Assembly (NCBI RefSeq): GCF_000350225.1 | Contig: NW_005178479.1 | Location: 130,557-152,494 of the forward strand | Direction: 5' to 3' | Origin: Chondrus crispus | Lineage: Eukaryota > Rhodophyta > Florideophyceae > Gigartinales > Gigartinaceae | Length of the DNA stretch: 21,938 nt | Part shown: one piece after another, positions 1 through 9,851 of the stretch | How the letters are laid out: each line of letters opens with the position of its first letter | Numbering within the stretch: position 1 is the stretch's first letter | Notes under the pieces: generated by a model | The model's database searches: none | What the model was told of the DNA's origin: nothing | The model's input: the letters and a program-made list of their open reading frames with translations, nothing else | Made by a program: the position numbers and the translations under genes

Positions 1-1
1 G

Positions 2-1456
2 ATACAATCGTCGTCCAGCGTTTCGAATGACGCGGCGAGTCAGCCGAGGAGTTGGGACAATACAGCGATGGATTTGGGCTCAGACGGAAGAGAGGCTTTT
101 GGTTTTGACGAGGTGCCGGATTCAAGGTACAGGAGCAGGCATACCGGGCGGCAGGTTGTGCAAAGGCAGGGGACTGACGCTCGGTCACAGGCGCACAATA
201 GGTCTGAGAACATACGAATGGGGGCTCAGCACTCATCTCGATTTTCAGGGGAGAAGAGGAAAGCAGGCGTCACTGGTGAGCTTCCGCTAGAATTGAGACG
301 AGCGTTGATATGGGAGGGAGATGCTGATCCTATTCAACCTGCGCATGTGGCATCTACGGCTCCTTGTAGATCCCGTGAGCGCCGAGAGTTACATTCCTCC
401 GCGCAGGGCTCTATGGATAAACAGCAAGAAGATGAGTCTTTGCAAGACATTGCCCGTTTATCAGATGCAGATTGCCTGCCATCACCCTCTCGCTGCTATG
501 CGCAGTCAGGTCCCAACGCGTATCTCGTCGCAGGGCAAGCGCGGCCAAAACCTGTGGCAGTGGGTCCCGCGCACGGCAACGAACGCAGACATCGCTCTCC
601 CGACCAGCGTCGCACACAGGCACGTCAAAGTGCAGTTATTGCAACAGGACACGGGGCCACTGTCCAGACAGACGCTCTACAACGAGAAGGGGGGGATGAT
701 GAACAATGCGATTCGAGAAACGAGGAATTGAGTCGTCTGGATCGTGACGAGGGCGCTATACGCAAAACTCAAACGTATGCTGACGCAGTGAAAATGGCAA
801 AAGAGGCTGCCGCCTCAGCAGCCAAAGCTGTGCTAGACTCTTTTCTTTCTGCGGGAATGATTGACAAAAGTACTGGTGCAAATCGTAACCGCGTTCAACA
901 AAATTGCGATCGGATCGGACACTCAGTTGCCGAGGCAGGTGGATTCGTCGCTGCGAGGATCACAGAAGAAACGCCTGCAGTTGGGAGCAGTCAAAGGAAT
1001 ATAGCTTCTAAACAGTATTCGATGCCACTGACGTGTAGAAACCCGCGCGATTTGTCGAAGCGTGCACTGGATGGAACACAATCGCCATTGACGAAAAGAT
1101 GCCGATACCCGCCTGCGTCCGCTTCCAAGAGCTCCAAGCAAATTTCTTCACTCCCACCCGAAGGCGAAGGAGTGAACCCGGAATCTCTGGAGAAAGATCT
1201 TCTTGGGAAAAAAAGAGAAAGCGAGAGGAGGTATGCTGAGTGCACTGTCCAGCAACTTTGGCAGCAGCTGGAGCGCTCACGTGTCAGTCAGAAGGCAGTC
1301 CGTGAATCACTCAAGAATATCCGAACGTTGGTACATATTTTTCTACATCAGGTCGTCGGTGTGCTTCGAAAGGATGACTACGATGAACCGGTTGAGAACT
1401 ACCTCCGCGACTATCTCAAAGTAATGGGAAAGTTACCGATGCAGCTGCATAAATGA
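2..1456 (+). CDS. Unrecognised nuclear-type protein, 5' end outside the window
   Basis: The frame is open from base 2 to a TGA-terminated... end at 1456 (stop TGA in 'AAATGA'), giving 484 residues; the first ATG in frame is at 68, but no stop lies upstream of it in the window, so the true start may be further left. I recognise no family. The protein is hydrophilic and rich in Ser, Arg, Gln and Glu, with no membrane segment. An Ala-rich helix (roughly residues 260-285) and basic clusters around residues 350-370 (SKRAL and LTKRCRY) could form a nuclear localisation signal. The last 90 residues are the most structured part: a charged, probably coiled-coil helix followed by a hydrophobic segment and an acidic/aromatic tail ending KLPMQLHK. 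It converges on the TFIIF gene with about 130 bp between stop codons. The coding status rests on length and amino-acid composition only; a conserved C-terminal dimerisation region is my inference. Confidence 0.66.
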   Translation: MQSSSSVSNDAASQPRSWDNTAMDLGSDGREAFGFDEVPDSRYRSRHTGRQVVQRQGTDARSQAHNRSENIRMGAQHSSRFSGEKRKAGVTGELPLELRRALIWEGDADPIQPAHVASTAPCRSRERRELHSSAQGSMDKQQEDESLQDIARLSDADCLPSPSRCYAQSGPNAYLVAGQARPKPVAVGPAHGNERRHRSPDQRRTQARQSAVIATGHGATVQTDALQREGGDDEQCDSRNEELSRLDRDEGAIRKTQTYADAVKMAKEAAASAAKAVLDSFLSAGMIDKSTGANRNRVQQNCDRIGHSVAEAGGFVAARITEETPAVGSSQRNIASKQYSMPLTCRNPRDLSKRALDGTQSPLTKRCRYPPASASKSSKQISSLPPEGEGVNPESLEKDLLGKKRESERRYAECTVQQLWQQLERSRVSQKAVRESLKNIRTLVHIFLHQVVGVLRKDDYDEPVENYLRDYLKVMGKLPMQLHK

Positions 1457-1585
1457 ATAAGAGAAGCCCCCCCAAAAAGTTTCTCCGAGGGCAACTGACC
1501 GGTTTAGTTGGGTGTATATATTCACAGCGTGCCACAGCATGACCTACTCCAAGATTTCATAGTGCGTAAAAAGTCTGTTCGATGC

Positions 1586-3316
1586 CTATCCCCTCCCGCT
1601 AGGTCCTGCAGGTACTTGTGGCCTCTTCCAGCTGATGTAAATTCTCTTATGTCCGCTAACCACTTCTTGGGTGACATTAGCAACAGCTTTCATGAGACGA
1701 GTAAGATTGCTCTTTTGTTCCTTAGTCTTCGTCTCAAAGTATTGTAGAAACTCTTTGAACATAATTCGTTCCCGAGTCTTCAACAAAACCGACAGCACTG
1801 CCTTGATATGATTGCTTGAAGGCAGAGTTCCTGACGGTGGAAGTAAGTGAGACAAATCGAGCTTCTGGGGTGTATTCCCACCCGGACTGCGTCCTGGAGA
1901 TGGGCTGACACCTAGAGGAGTAGATCCGTAAGGACTCGTGCCCATCGGGGTCGGTTGTCTAGACCCAACTGCGGCCGTGGATTTAAGCGATCGACTTGGG
2001 GAACGCAATGCAGACGGAGGCCGGGATGGCGACGGCGAGCGCGACACGGGGCGAGAGTTCTTGCCTTGAGTTGGATCATCATCCGATTCAGAAGCAGGTG
2101 ACGACGGCCTCGAAGTGATCGGTTCATCCTTGATTAACTTCCGGAAGTCCTTGGCATTCTGCTCTGCATCGACAACCCGATTTTCTGTCTTCTTGACGCT
2201 TTCCTTGTCCATCTGCGCAACGTCATCATTGTCGAATTCTTGCTCAAAGTCCAGCTCCTCTCCGTTCTCAACGTCATCCTCACGCTTTGCTGCGCCTCGC
2301 TTGATTCCGACGCCGGCATATTCGCTGCTGTCCCTAATGCGAGAGTTATCCCCCATGCCCTGCTCCCTCGCGAATTGGGCACTCTCCAGCTTCGTCGAAA
2401 ACTTTGCTAGCCTGTTCTGGCCTTTTGTGGCATTTTTGCGCATTTGGGCCTCTGTCTTTTCTGTAGTATCTCGTCCGCACGATCGGTTTGCTCGAAATGA
2501 ACACCAAGAGTAGTCGTCAATGGGAATGACATCCACCGCTTTGCTTCCTTCCGCCATGACCATGATAGCGTAGCGGGACGTTGACTTGCCGTCAAACTTT
2601 CCGTCGAACAAATCCACATCTGGATCTTGCTGAGATTTCTCCTCATCATCACCATTCCTGCTCTTGAGACCGTTTGCCCCTGACGCCGAGTTCGAAACGC
2701 CATTCGCCGCGGTAGGCATCTCCTTGCCAGAAAGCTTTAGCGCCTCTGCAAGTCTCTTTCTTTCCTCCAACACGTGCTGGGGGGTAACCTCAAGAGTCCA
2801 TCCCTTCCTGTAACGATCAGGAATGGTAACAATCCCTTGCTTGTCGTACCGCTCCAGTCGACGCTTCCCTGAAAAACTATTATAGTATATCTGCTGCTTC
2901 CGATGTGCTTCGATAGCCTTCTCGCGACCGCGAATTGTGTTCTCAGTATGTCGGTATAGTCTCACGTGAGGGTCATTTGAAAAATCTGGGACGCGCGTGA
3001 GAAACTTTGCGACTACGTAGTCACGCAACTCACCGGTACCCGCGCGGCGAAGCAGGTAGTCGTCAGGGTGCGCGCCCGGCGTCTCCTTCTTTCGCTTTTT
3101 CAGTTCGGGCGACGGACCTGACAGACTAGGCTTCGCTCGCCGCTTTTGACCCTTCCCTATCGAGGGGGACGACAGCCCGGCAGAGCGCGAGCTCGAGATC
3201 AGCAACGGCTCGTCGTCGTCATCGTCGTCAAGATCAAGGTCGTCGTCGACGTAACCGCCCCCACCGTGCACAGCCTCAGGGTCGAAGTGGTCGACATCCA
3301 TGCTCTCATCCGCCAT
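1586..3316 (-). CDS. GTF2F1: Transcription initiation factor IIF, alpha subunit (RAP74)
   Basis: A 576-residue protein, close to the usual 500-600 for RAP74. TFIIF alpha pairs with TFIIF beta (RAP30), delivers RNA polymerase II to the preinitiation complex and stimulates elongation in the nucleus. Seen in order: an acidic N terminus with a run of Asp (24-36); a basic region; the dimerisation domain in two parts (about 85-175 and 236-310) split by a Ser/Asn/Asp-rich insert; the family signature around ELDFEQEFDNDD (354-365), comparable to the acidic E-x-DF-x-x-EF block of RAP74; a long Ser/Pro/Arg linker (400-490) with many SP/TP sites; and a C-terminal winged helix (about 497-565), the part that in other species contacts the FCP1 phosphatase. 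The chosen ATG has a GCC-ATG-G context. No intron is needed. The family call comes from motif order; sequence identity is low, so a profile search would settle it. Confidence 0.85.
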   Translation of the reverse strand: MADESMDVDHFDPEAVHGGGGYVDDDLDLDDDDDDEPLLISSSRSAGLSSPSIGKGQKRRAKPSLSGPSPELKKRKKETPGAHPDDYLLRRAGTGELRDYVVAKFLTRVPDFSNDPHVRLYRHTENTIRGREKAIEAHRKQQIYYNSFSGKRRLERYDKQGIVTIPDRYRKGWTLEVTPQHVLEERKRLAEALKLSGKEMPTAANGVSNSASGANGLKSRNGDDEEKSQQDPDVDLFDGKFDGKSTSRYAIMVMAEGSKAVDVIPIDDYSWCSFRANRSCGRDTTEKTEAQMRKNATKGQNRLAKFSTKLESAQFAREQGMGDNSRIRDSSEYAGVGIKRGAAKREDDVENGEELDFEQEFDNDDVAQMDKESVKKTENRVVDAEQNAKDFRKLIKDEPITSRPSSPASESDDDPTQGKNSRPVSRSPSPSRPPSALRSPSRSLKSTAAVGSRQPTPMGTSPYGSTPLGVSPSPGRSPGGNTPQKLDLSHLLPPSGTLPSSNHIKAVLSVLLKTRERIMFKEFLQYFETKTKEQKSNLTRLMKAVANVTQEVVSGHKRIYISWKRPQVPAGPSGRG

Positions 3317-4743
3317 GGCCTCGATGTTGATTCGTGGAAGCTTGTCTCACACGCTGGAGGCTGGGCGGCTGCTTTGAGTGTACGAGAGCGGGATCAAATG
3401 AGGGAAAAAGGACGCCGAGCTGCGTCCAAGAAGGAAATAGTCGGGTATCTCTTGAAGAAAGGAAAGGTCGCGCTTCACGCTGGCACTGTAGGTATATTCG
3501 ATATTCCTACTCCGTTGCCAGCATCGTCTGGCCAATGTGGCTCTCCGTGCGTGCCATCACAGCCTCCGCAGACACACAAGAGGCATGCAACAATTCAGTG
3601 GAAATTGATGTGTTTCAACAAATTGTACGACGCTTTTGTTTTTTTGTTTTCTTTTTTTTGGGTTCACTTTTAAGCCTTGGAACGAAATAGAATGCGTTCG
3701 TACCCTCTCTTGAAGTAGAAGAGGTTGAATAGAGGCTTGGAAATCCTGGACCGACACCCGTAGATTAGTAGTAACCAAAGCAGAGAGATGAGTAAGTCAT
3801 TCCCAAAAGATATAAATCACGCTGTTAGGGCAGAAGATATCCTCTCATCCAGCCTGTATTTGTGCATTGTGCTTCAACAACGTCCCTCTCAATTTCGTTC
3901 CCTTCTTCCACTATGCATCTTTCCCCATCGATGCTGTTTTCAGCCACAGTCCAAACGTTTGGTTGCAGCTTCTAGAATGCTCGTGCGGTGGTAAGCCACT
4001 TCATATCTTGGCCTCAGTACATAGGGAAAGTATTTTCTGCTTGTCTCAACGGACAGACTTGTTTAGGCCTCTGCGATAAACGCCGCCGATGGTAACTTTG
4101 TCTTGTCATCACATGAATTGACATGAAAATAGCTCATTTTGCCCGTAGATAGAATGCCCCGAACGAGAAAGAGAATAACATATCTCATCATTAATAAGGA
4201 GTGAAATACGTTGGTGAAAACATCTTTCTGAGATTCGCCGACTTCCCCACGAATCCACACGAACGTGTGGACAATACCACAAGACAATACAGATTTACAA
4301 CGGTATACTAAGATGTTTATATGTATGTTCCGTATGGCCTTCTTCCCGCTGCGCCATCCAAATGGGAGATGGGGAATACACGCCAAATTATTCCACTCGT
4401 TCCAGACGCTGAATCATGCAGGCCCTATTCAAAACCCACGCGTTCAAGTTCCGATCGGAATTTTGACACTTCAGATGTCACAACAGTACCGCACGCCGTG
4501 ACAAGACCACACAGGTTCCTTTCTGTGAGCATGGGCCAGCCTTCAAATTTCAGCTTTGGTTCATTATTCAGTGCAGAAAGTATGGCCAACTAACGAGGGA
4601 TGGGGATAAACGCAGCAGTTCTTGCCATTGAACAGCAGGAAATAATTACGTCTGGTACTTTACTTTGGAAAAAAACTCTACGAGGTGCAGGTGCCATGGA
4701 CCTCCTCTAGTCCGTGGTGTCTATGTATGATGCCATAATGACG

Positions 4744-4945
4744 TCACATAAGGATACTTTTCCACCTTTTTTTCGTCTTATATCTACTCAGTAAGACGGA
4801 AAAAGGACACCCCCATAGGTTAATTTATCCTTATGGGACTGCGTTACATAAGGATCAATTTTGGTGAGAACTGCAAGTCCTTTCCGTTCGTTTTTAGAAA
4901 TGCTCGGAAAGGAAGCTTTTTTGAGCAACCTTTGGATGTTTTGTG
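4744..4945 (+). repeat. Hairpin-rich dispersed repeat, copy A
   Basis: This copy aligns by eye over about 200 bp with 5321-5520, in the same orientation and at very roughly 70% identity in the second half (anchors: AAAGGA-ACCCCCA, GTGAGAA, CGTTTT-AGA, GAAG-TTTTTT, ACCTT). Copy A folds into three strong stems: 4765-4780 with 4792-4806 (CGTCTTA pairs with TAAGACG, flanked by T/A tracts), 4827-4835 with 4847-4855 (ATCCTTATG with CATAAGGAT), and 4879-4886 with 4905-4912 (CCTTTCCG with CGGAAAGG). CATAAGGAT also occurs at 4747-4755, exactly 100 bp before its second occurrence. There is no coding potential. It could be a foldback MITE, a SINE-like remnant or a structured RNA. Confidence 0.6.
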
Positions 4946-5320
4946 TTGATTTCTTCGGAAAAAAGCGCCCCTGCAAAATGCCATCTATTTATTACAACTG
5001 AATGTCATTATTTGTCTTTCAGTATATTCAAAAATGCTATCCCGATGTTCTGCAAGTTTTTAATACCGACGACCAGTACGTTCAAGAAATGGCATCCAAA
5101 TTGATTAGATGAACTTTCGAGTGAATATATATATTGCAAGAAACACTGACTATGCCTGACCTCATGTATGAAGCAAATCGTCTGTCGCCTACTGGTGTCT
5201 ACTGATATCTGTGAGGACTGAAGATCCATAGACACTCTCTAGAGGGACTCTAAACAAATTTAGTATTCGACGTTACTTGCTTTGTACTGGAGCAGCACTC
5301 TAGTGTCTTTTGGACCGTTG

Positions 5321-5520
5321 TCCTCATATGAGGAAAGTTTTCGACATTTTTTTTCTTGACTTGCACTTTCTCGACAAGAAAGAAAAGGATACCCCCACCG
5401 CAGTACTTTAATTCTGCCATGAGACCAGAAAGAACTTTGTGAGAATAGCATGTTCTTCCTGGTCGTTTTCAGATATATCTGGAAAAGAAGTTTTTTTAAA
5501 CCACCTTAAAACTGCACGTG
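5321..5520 (+). repeat. Hairpin-rich dispersed repeat, copy B
   Basis: This is the diverged partner of the repeat at 4744-4945. It starts at a perfect 14-bp palindrome (TCCTCATATGAGGA, 5321-5334). The first stem is kept although the bases differ from copy A: 5345-5358 pairs with 5375-5388 (TTCTTG against CAAGAA, flanked by T and A tracts), 12 of 14 Watson-Crick pairs plus one possible G-U. A second perfect palindrome, CAGATATATCTG (5470-5481), sits where copy A has its third hairpin. No ORF of note. Confidence 0.58.
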
Positions 5521-6611
5521 AAATAACCGCGAAACCGAAAACGTTAGTTCCTTTGCGTCTGTCAGTCTGCTCTTTTGTGCTGTAGGGGTCCTTTTCTGGT
5601 ATCCACGAATATCAGAAGTCCGGTGTCTTGCCCTTTCACTACCCCGACAAAATGTAAACATTTTAGGTGGCAGAAAGCTTGCAAGTAGTGATGCACCAAG
5701 AAAGCGTTTTCTACCTTCCCAGTTGGACTCCGAAGAACCCCTTCCGTTATGTCGCAATAAATTCGTTGACAGCTTCTTTATGGGTCGGTCCGGCCCATCC
5801 GGTGTTATGGACAGTTCATAAAGAAAAAGACTTAGACTCATGGCTAAGTGGTATCACACTAACCAGCTCATACGGGGTGAGAGGTGGGCCGATCGTGGTT
5901 AGTATGAAAGGGAAACCTAATGATACACGCTGTTGTCCCGTTCCCATTCCCCTCTCCTCAATCCTCGTACTCGTAGCTAGCAGTATAAGAACCCCGTTGA
6001 AGAAAACAGGACCATTTCGTGACAGTAAGACATCTATTTCTAGTTGATGACCAGATATTGAAGCACCAAACTGTGGAAAACTTTTGTCACCGGATTTGGA
6101 TGAGAAGAGTAACTCATGTACCATTTATCGTACTAACACTGAAGGTTCTGCTTTTGGATGAATTGCAAGACCCCTGACTTAAAGACCGTTATTGATGGTT
6201 GTACGCATGATGACCCGTCACTTTGTGCTATCCTTGCGTCCCAAGTTCTCTACATGTAGAATGAATAATATCCTCTCTGTAAGGGCCAGAAATATCAAGG
6301 AGAGCTACGGAGAGCAGATGCTGATGCGATCGTGGAAACGTGTTCCTGCTCCTCCATTGTAGGGTTTCGGCAATGCACAGGTGCGACAGGTCTGGCATCA
6401 AAAAGTCTGGCATAATCCTGTAAAAGAAGCATTAAATAATTTATCTCTCTGGTCTCTATGGAAACAACCGTGCTTGAAGAAAACGAGGTCCTTGAACGCC
6501 CTGTAGGAACAATGGTCGCAATGGAAAATCTTTCTCCGTTCCGGGTGCAAGCTTTTCAGGATTGAAACGGCAAGCACTGAAATGATGTATTTTAAATTAG
6601 TAACTGCTATA

Positions 6612-7084
6612 CAGTAATCTCTCTTTATAAGAATGAGGACGGGAAAGGACATTATTATTCATGTAAAGAGAACATTCCTATGCCGGCAGTTATGATGCTT
6701 GCCCAGCAAGGTTGCTGGCCCCTGAAAAGAAAGAATCAATTCTCGTCTGCTTCTGTGTTTGCACTTTGGCAGCTGAGAGATCTCTTTTGATGCACCGAAG
6801 GTAGCTTAGTACAGCCAATTTTAGAAGATCCGTTTGACCGTTATACCAAGCAGATCTCGGACATCTGTTCGACCGTTTTAGAGGACCAAAATACGTTCCC
6901 TTCTACATACTGTACTGTACTCCATGGGATAAAGCGACATTCAAAATACTATATCCTTATGTCGTATATGAATAAACGTCCTGAAAATAGGGCTGTTTTG
7001 GCCATTCCCAGGACGGGAAACAGTGCATGTCTTCTACTAAAAGAATATTCTATTTCGGGTCATTCTTGTAAAGAGAGACTACTG
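6612..7084. mobile_element. Tc1/mariner-like MITE (473 bp) with TA target duplication
   Basis: The left end (6612 onward) begins CAGTAATCTCTCTTTA and the right end, read inward on the opposite strand from 7084, begins CAGTAGTCTCTCTTTA. The inverted repeats continue through AAGAATGA, about 25 bp with two mismatches. Both ends are flanked by TA (6610-6611 and 7085-7086), the insertion signature of the Tc1/mariner superfamily. The left end carries a further inverted copy of the terminal motif at 6658-6673 (ATGTAAAGAGAAC). There is no transposase ORF, so it is non-autonomous. The termini are only slightly diverged, but the two subterminal regions differ from each other. Assignment to the superfamily is inferred from TA duplication and the CAGT ends; there is no second copy in the window to confirm the borders. 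Confidence 0.62.
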
Positions 7085-8801
7085 TAATAGAAAGCAACTG
7101 TGTTGAGCGTGAGGTCTCTTGATGTTAAGATGGTTGATGTGCCTCTAAAAAGACTCCTTTTGAGATTTTCTTTGAAAACGATTCAATTCCAGTGTGACCA
7201 CTAAAAAAGGGGACTCAATCAGTGAGATTGTAGGGTACTGTGTCCTGGTCTTGGAGGACTGTTTTTCTTTAGAATACAAAGCATAAGCACTGCACCTTTA
7301 TTGACATCTACAGTAGAAGCATGAGTGACCCACACACAGACTCCCTTATCAGCGCTCACTTTTCTCAACACACGTTATATGGAATGCCGGATCGCACAGT
7401 ACAATAGAGTTTAGTTGCCGTACGATAGATTCCGTTTGCTTCTCAAAGATAAGGTACTTTTCCCCACGCCTTTGCCTCATCGAGATGCCGGCCCGTTGGC
7501 TGTAACAGAAACGTCGACTACCGTACTACAAGTTGTCATTTCTCGCTTTGTAGAATTTCAGGCACAAAAAAGATAGGCTGTCGAGTGACTTTTTTCAAAC
7601 GTGACAAAAATTGCCAAGCACATGGAGCATGCTTCGTACTTCAGTGCTGGCGAAAGGCAGTTTCCTCAATTTTTGACTGCCCCGAAAGCATCCAGATTTC
7701 TCGGGAATGGGCGTGTCGACGAACTTCGCCAGATTCGCAAGTAGAACTTTTGTTCGCGGCATGGCCCGCTATAGACAAACCCTATTTGGTCCAGCTCGTA
7801 CAAGAAAATTGTACTAGTGCGTGCGGGTACGACAAATCTACGGCTCGGGTACAAACGTTGGAATTCAGGTGCCTTGAATAGCAATTGGTAAGGCCTGCGC
7901 CGGCCCAAATTTTCTGCTTCAGTGAAGCCACTATCCTGCTCATATCCCTAAAATGATCTGATGAGACTGCAGGACTCCTTACGAGTATGAAAACACTCCT
8001 ATACTGCATGTCTCATCGCCCGTCTGCTGCAAGCTTCAATGAAGATACCTGGAAAACCTCTGCAATGACTGGGATTACGATAGTCAGAACGACGTGTGAA
8101 GCATCTGAAGGGCAAGGACTGATCACACCACGTGTTTTGGCATCAATCCACATCATCTCTACTGGTTTGCCTTTCGCCTTACACTTTGTATTTTAGAAGA
8201 ACTCATTCTTTTGGATGAAATGTTTAACTAGATTCCTTCAGGAGAAACTGATAGTTCGGTAGGACCTGCGCACGTGTCGGGCGAATTTTGCGGGCTCCTA
8301 CAAACACATATACCCGGGGGCATCAACAGTTCTCCTCTTGCAACATATGTCCCGAAAAACTGTCCTCCTCAGATCTCTTACGGCGTCGGGAAATTCTTCT
8401 CTCTTCATGCTCGGAGCAAGCATTGCTTTCTCGGCGTCTTGGTATCGAGATATATTGATGGGCATCGACCGCCAATTGCTTCGAGTGGCATTCCACGGGA
8501 TCCACACTCTCTTGACCTCCTTTTATTTTTTTTCATCTCCCCTCCAAGGTGTCGTATCTTCCATACTGGGGTTTCAATCTGCTATCAGACGATTTCATTC
8601 AAGAGACGCGCTTCACGGTAGGCAAGGAATATATATATTTCAAAGATGATCGGCTATTGAACTGTGGTGTATTGATGTGCATTAGCGGTGAAAAGGCGTA
8701 ACGAAGCAAAGGGACTTTGAAGGATGTTTCGTGAAAGAAGGTGCTGCGACACGACTCGGTGTGGTTCTACCTGTACAACGAGTACATTTCACACGCACAG
8801 C

Positions 8802-9473
8802 ATGGTTTCCAAATCAAAAGCAAGCAGGCAGAAAGGGCGGCGTGACTCGTATCTGCGGTTTTCAGAGTGTGAACAATCCATGCTCCTCGACGGGGTGAAG
8901 AGGTTTGGAGCAGGCAGCTGGAAGAAGATACTATCTACGTACGAATTCCACTGGAAAAGAACGGCGGTAGACCTCAAAGACAAATATCGCAACATTCTAA
9001 AAGGCAGGGAGCGTCTAAAGCGAGTTAGTATGCAAAGCAAGCGGGAAGAGGGTGGGGATGCAAAGCCATCAATGGAGTACAGGAGATGCACTTCGCCTAC
9101 GTCGGGTCGTGGCCTGGACGTGCGAGGAATTGGGAATTGTAAAACGCACATCTACACGTACGAATACAGGTCGGGCGATGATGGTGGTTCGCGTTCATCC
9201 ACGCGATGGTCAGGCTCCTACGAGGCTGGAAGTGGAATTGGAGTCGGAGAAAGTGTGGGGCCGGTGGGGCAACAGCGGGGGGTCGTTGAGGCACAGGCGG
9301 CGCATGGAATTGGGTGGTTGTACGGGCGTAGCACGGGTGTTGGGTACTCCACGGTGGCGGCGGGCCGAAAAGAGGCGGGCAGAATACATGCAGAGGTGAG
9401 GAAGGCACCAATAATGGCGGCTCCATCGGGGATGAATCTGGAGAGGCTCCTCTGCTCGGACGAAGCGGAATGA
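8802..9473 (+). CDS. Telobox single-Myb/SANT DNA-binding protein
   Basis: From the ATG at 8802 the product is 223 residues; an in-frame ATG at 8724 would add 26 Cys/Thr-rich residues of no evident function, so I prefer 8802. Residues about 13-68 form one Myb/SANT repeat: the GVKRFGAGSWKKIL helix and the recognition-helix motif VDLKDKYRN, which matches the telobox hallmark VDLKDKWRN of TRF, Tbf1 and plant TRB/SMH proteins. Such proteins bind telomeric duplex repeats or telobox promoter motifs. The first conserved Trp of the repeat appears replaced (SYLRF), and the telobox Trp is Tyr. The remaining 150 residues are Gly/Ser/Arg-rich and look disordered; the end (MNLERLLCSDEAE) is compact and acidic. 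No histone-like or dimerisation domain is visible. Telomere binding is inferred from the motif; a promoter-binding role is equally possible. Confidence 0.82.
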   Translation: MVSKSKASRQKGRRDSYLRFSECEQSMLLDGVKRFGAGSWKKILSTYEFHWKRTAVDLKDKYRNILKGRERLKRVSMQSKREEGGDAKPSMEYRRCTSPTSGRGLDVRGIGNCKTHIYTYEYRSGDDGGSRSSTRWSGSYEAGSGIGVGESVGPVGQQRGVVEAQAAHGIGWLYGRSTGVGYSTVAAGRKEAGRIHAEVRKAPIMAAPSGMNLERLLCSDEAE

Positions 9474-9604
9474 GGCGGAGGGGGACGACTCGTGCGGGGC
9501 GATCAAGTGTTGAGGCCTGCAGTGTATTACTCCTGTCATACTCCTGAGGCTGGCGTGCGTATACTGTACGAGGAAAATTTTCGTGAGTTTATGAATTTCC
9601 GTCT

Positions 9605-9634
9605 AACTCTTCAGCAACCAATTGCTGAAGAGTT
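9605..9634. repeat. Perfect 13-bp inverted repeat with 4-base loop
   Basis: AACTCTTCAGCAA (9605-9617) is followed by CCAA and then its exact reverse complement TTGCTGAAGAGTT (9622-9634). It lies 130 bp after the telobox stop codon and about 720 bp before the first helicase codon seen. It could be a 3'-end RNA hairpin of the telobox transcript, a DNA cruciform site or a decayed insertion end. No U-rich tract follows it, and bacterial-type terminators are not expected in nuclear DNA. Confidence 0.75.
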
Positions 9635-9851
9635 GCTCATATTTATTTCTCACAAGCGCAAGCGTATATGATAGTCTCTATTATCAGGCTGTCACACTGT
9701 TAGGCGATCCCTCCGTGTTCCATAGACGCCGCCCCACACAGGTGTCCCCGTGCGAGCCGCCCGTTGGTTGGTCGCCCGGTCTGCTTCGCTTGCGGACGTC
9801 ACACACACACAGCGCTTGCACCTCCGCTTCCACGCCCAAAACCCAAAAGCC

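Larger units (their letters stand above)
3317..8801. other. 5.5-kb gene-poor spacer with repeats
   Basis: No ORF here shows a recognisable domain, a long open frame or coding-like composition; the longest frames (about 100-126 codons) are interrupted and resemble nothing I know. The first few hundred bases should contain the TFIIF promoter (minus strand) and the last few hundred the telobox gene promoter. The rest is AT-richer than the genes and holds the repeats listed separately: two related hairpin repeats near 4.75 and 5.32 kb and a TIR element at 6.6-7.1 kb. I see no tRNA, rRNA or snRNA. Confidence 0.7.

Noticed and set aside
4744..5520. The two hairpin repeats as LTRs of one retrotransposon
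   Set aside because: They are too diverged and only 375 bp apart, with no primer-binding site or polyprotein between them.
3317..8250. ORFs of 70-126 codons in the spacer (for example 4063-4386 minus, 5667-6047 plus, 7585-7881 plus)
   Set aside because: They have no recognisable domains, competing frames of similar length, and some overlap repeats; their number is as expected by chance.
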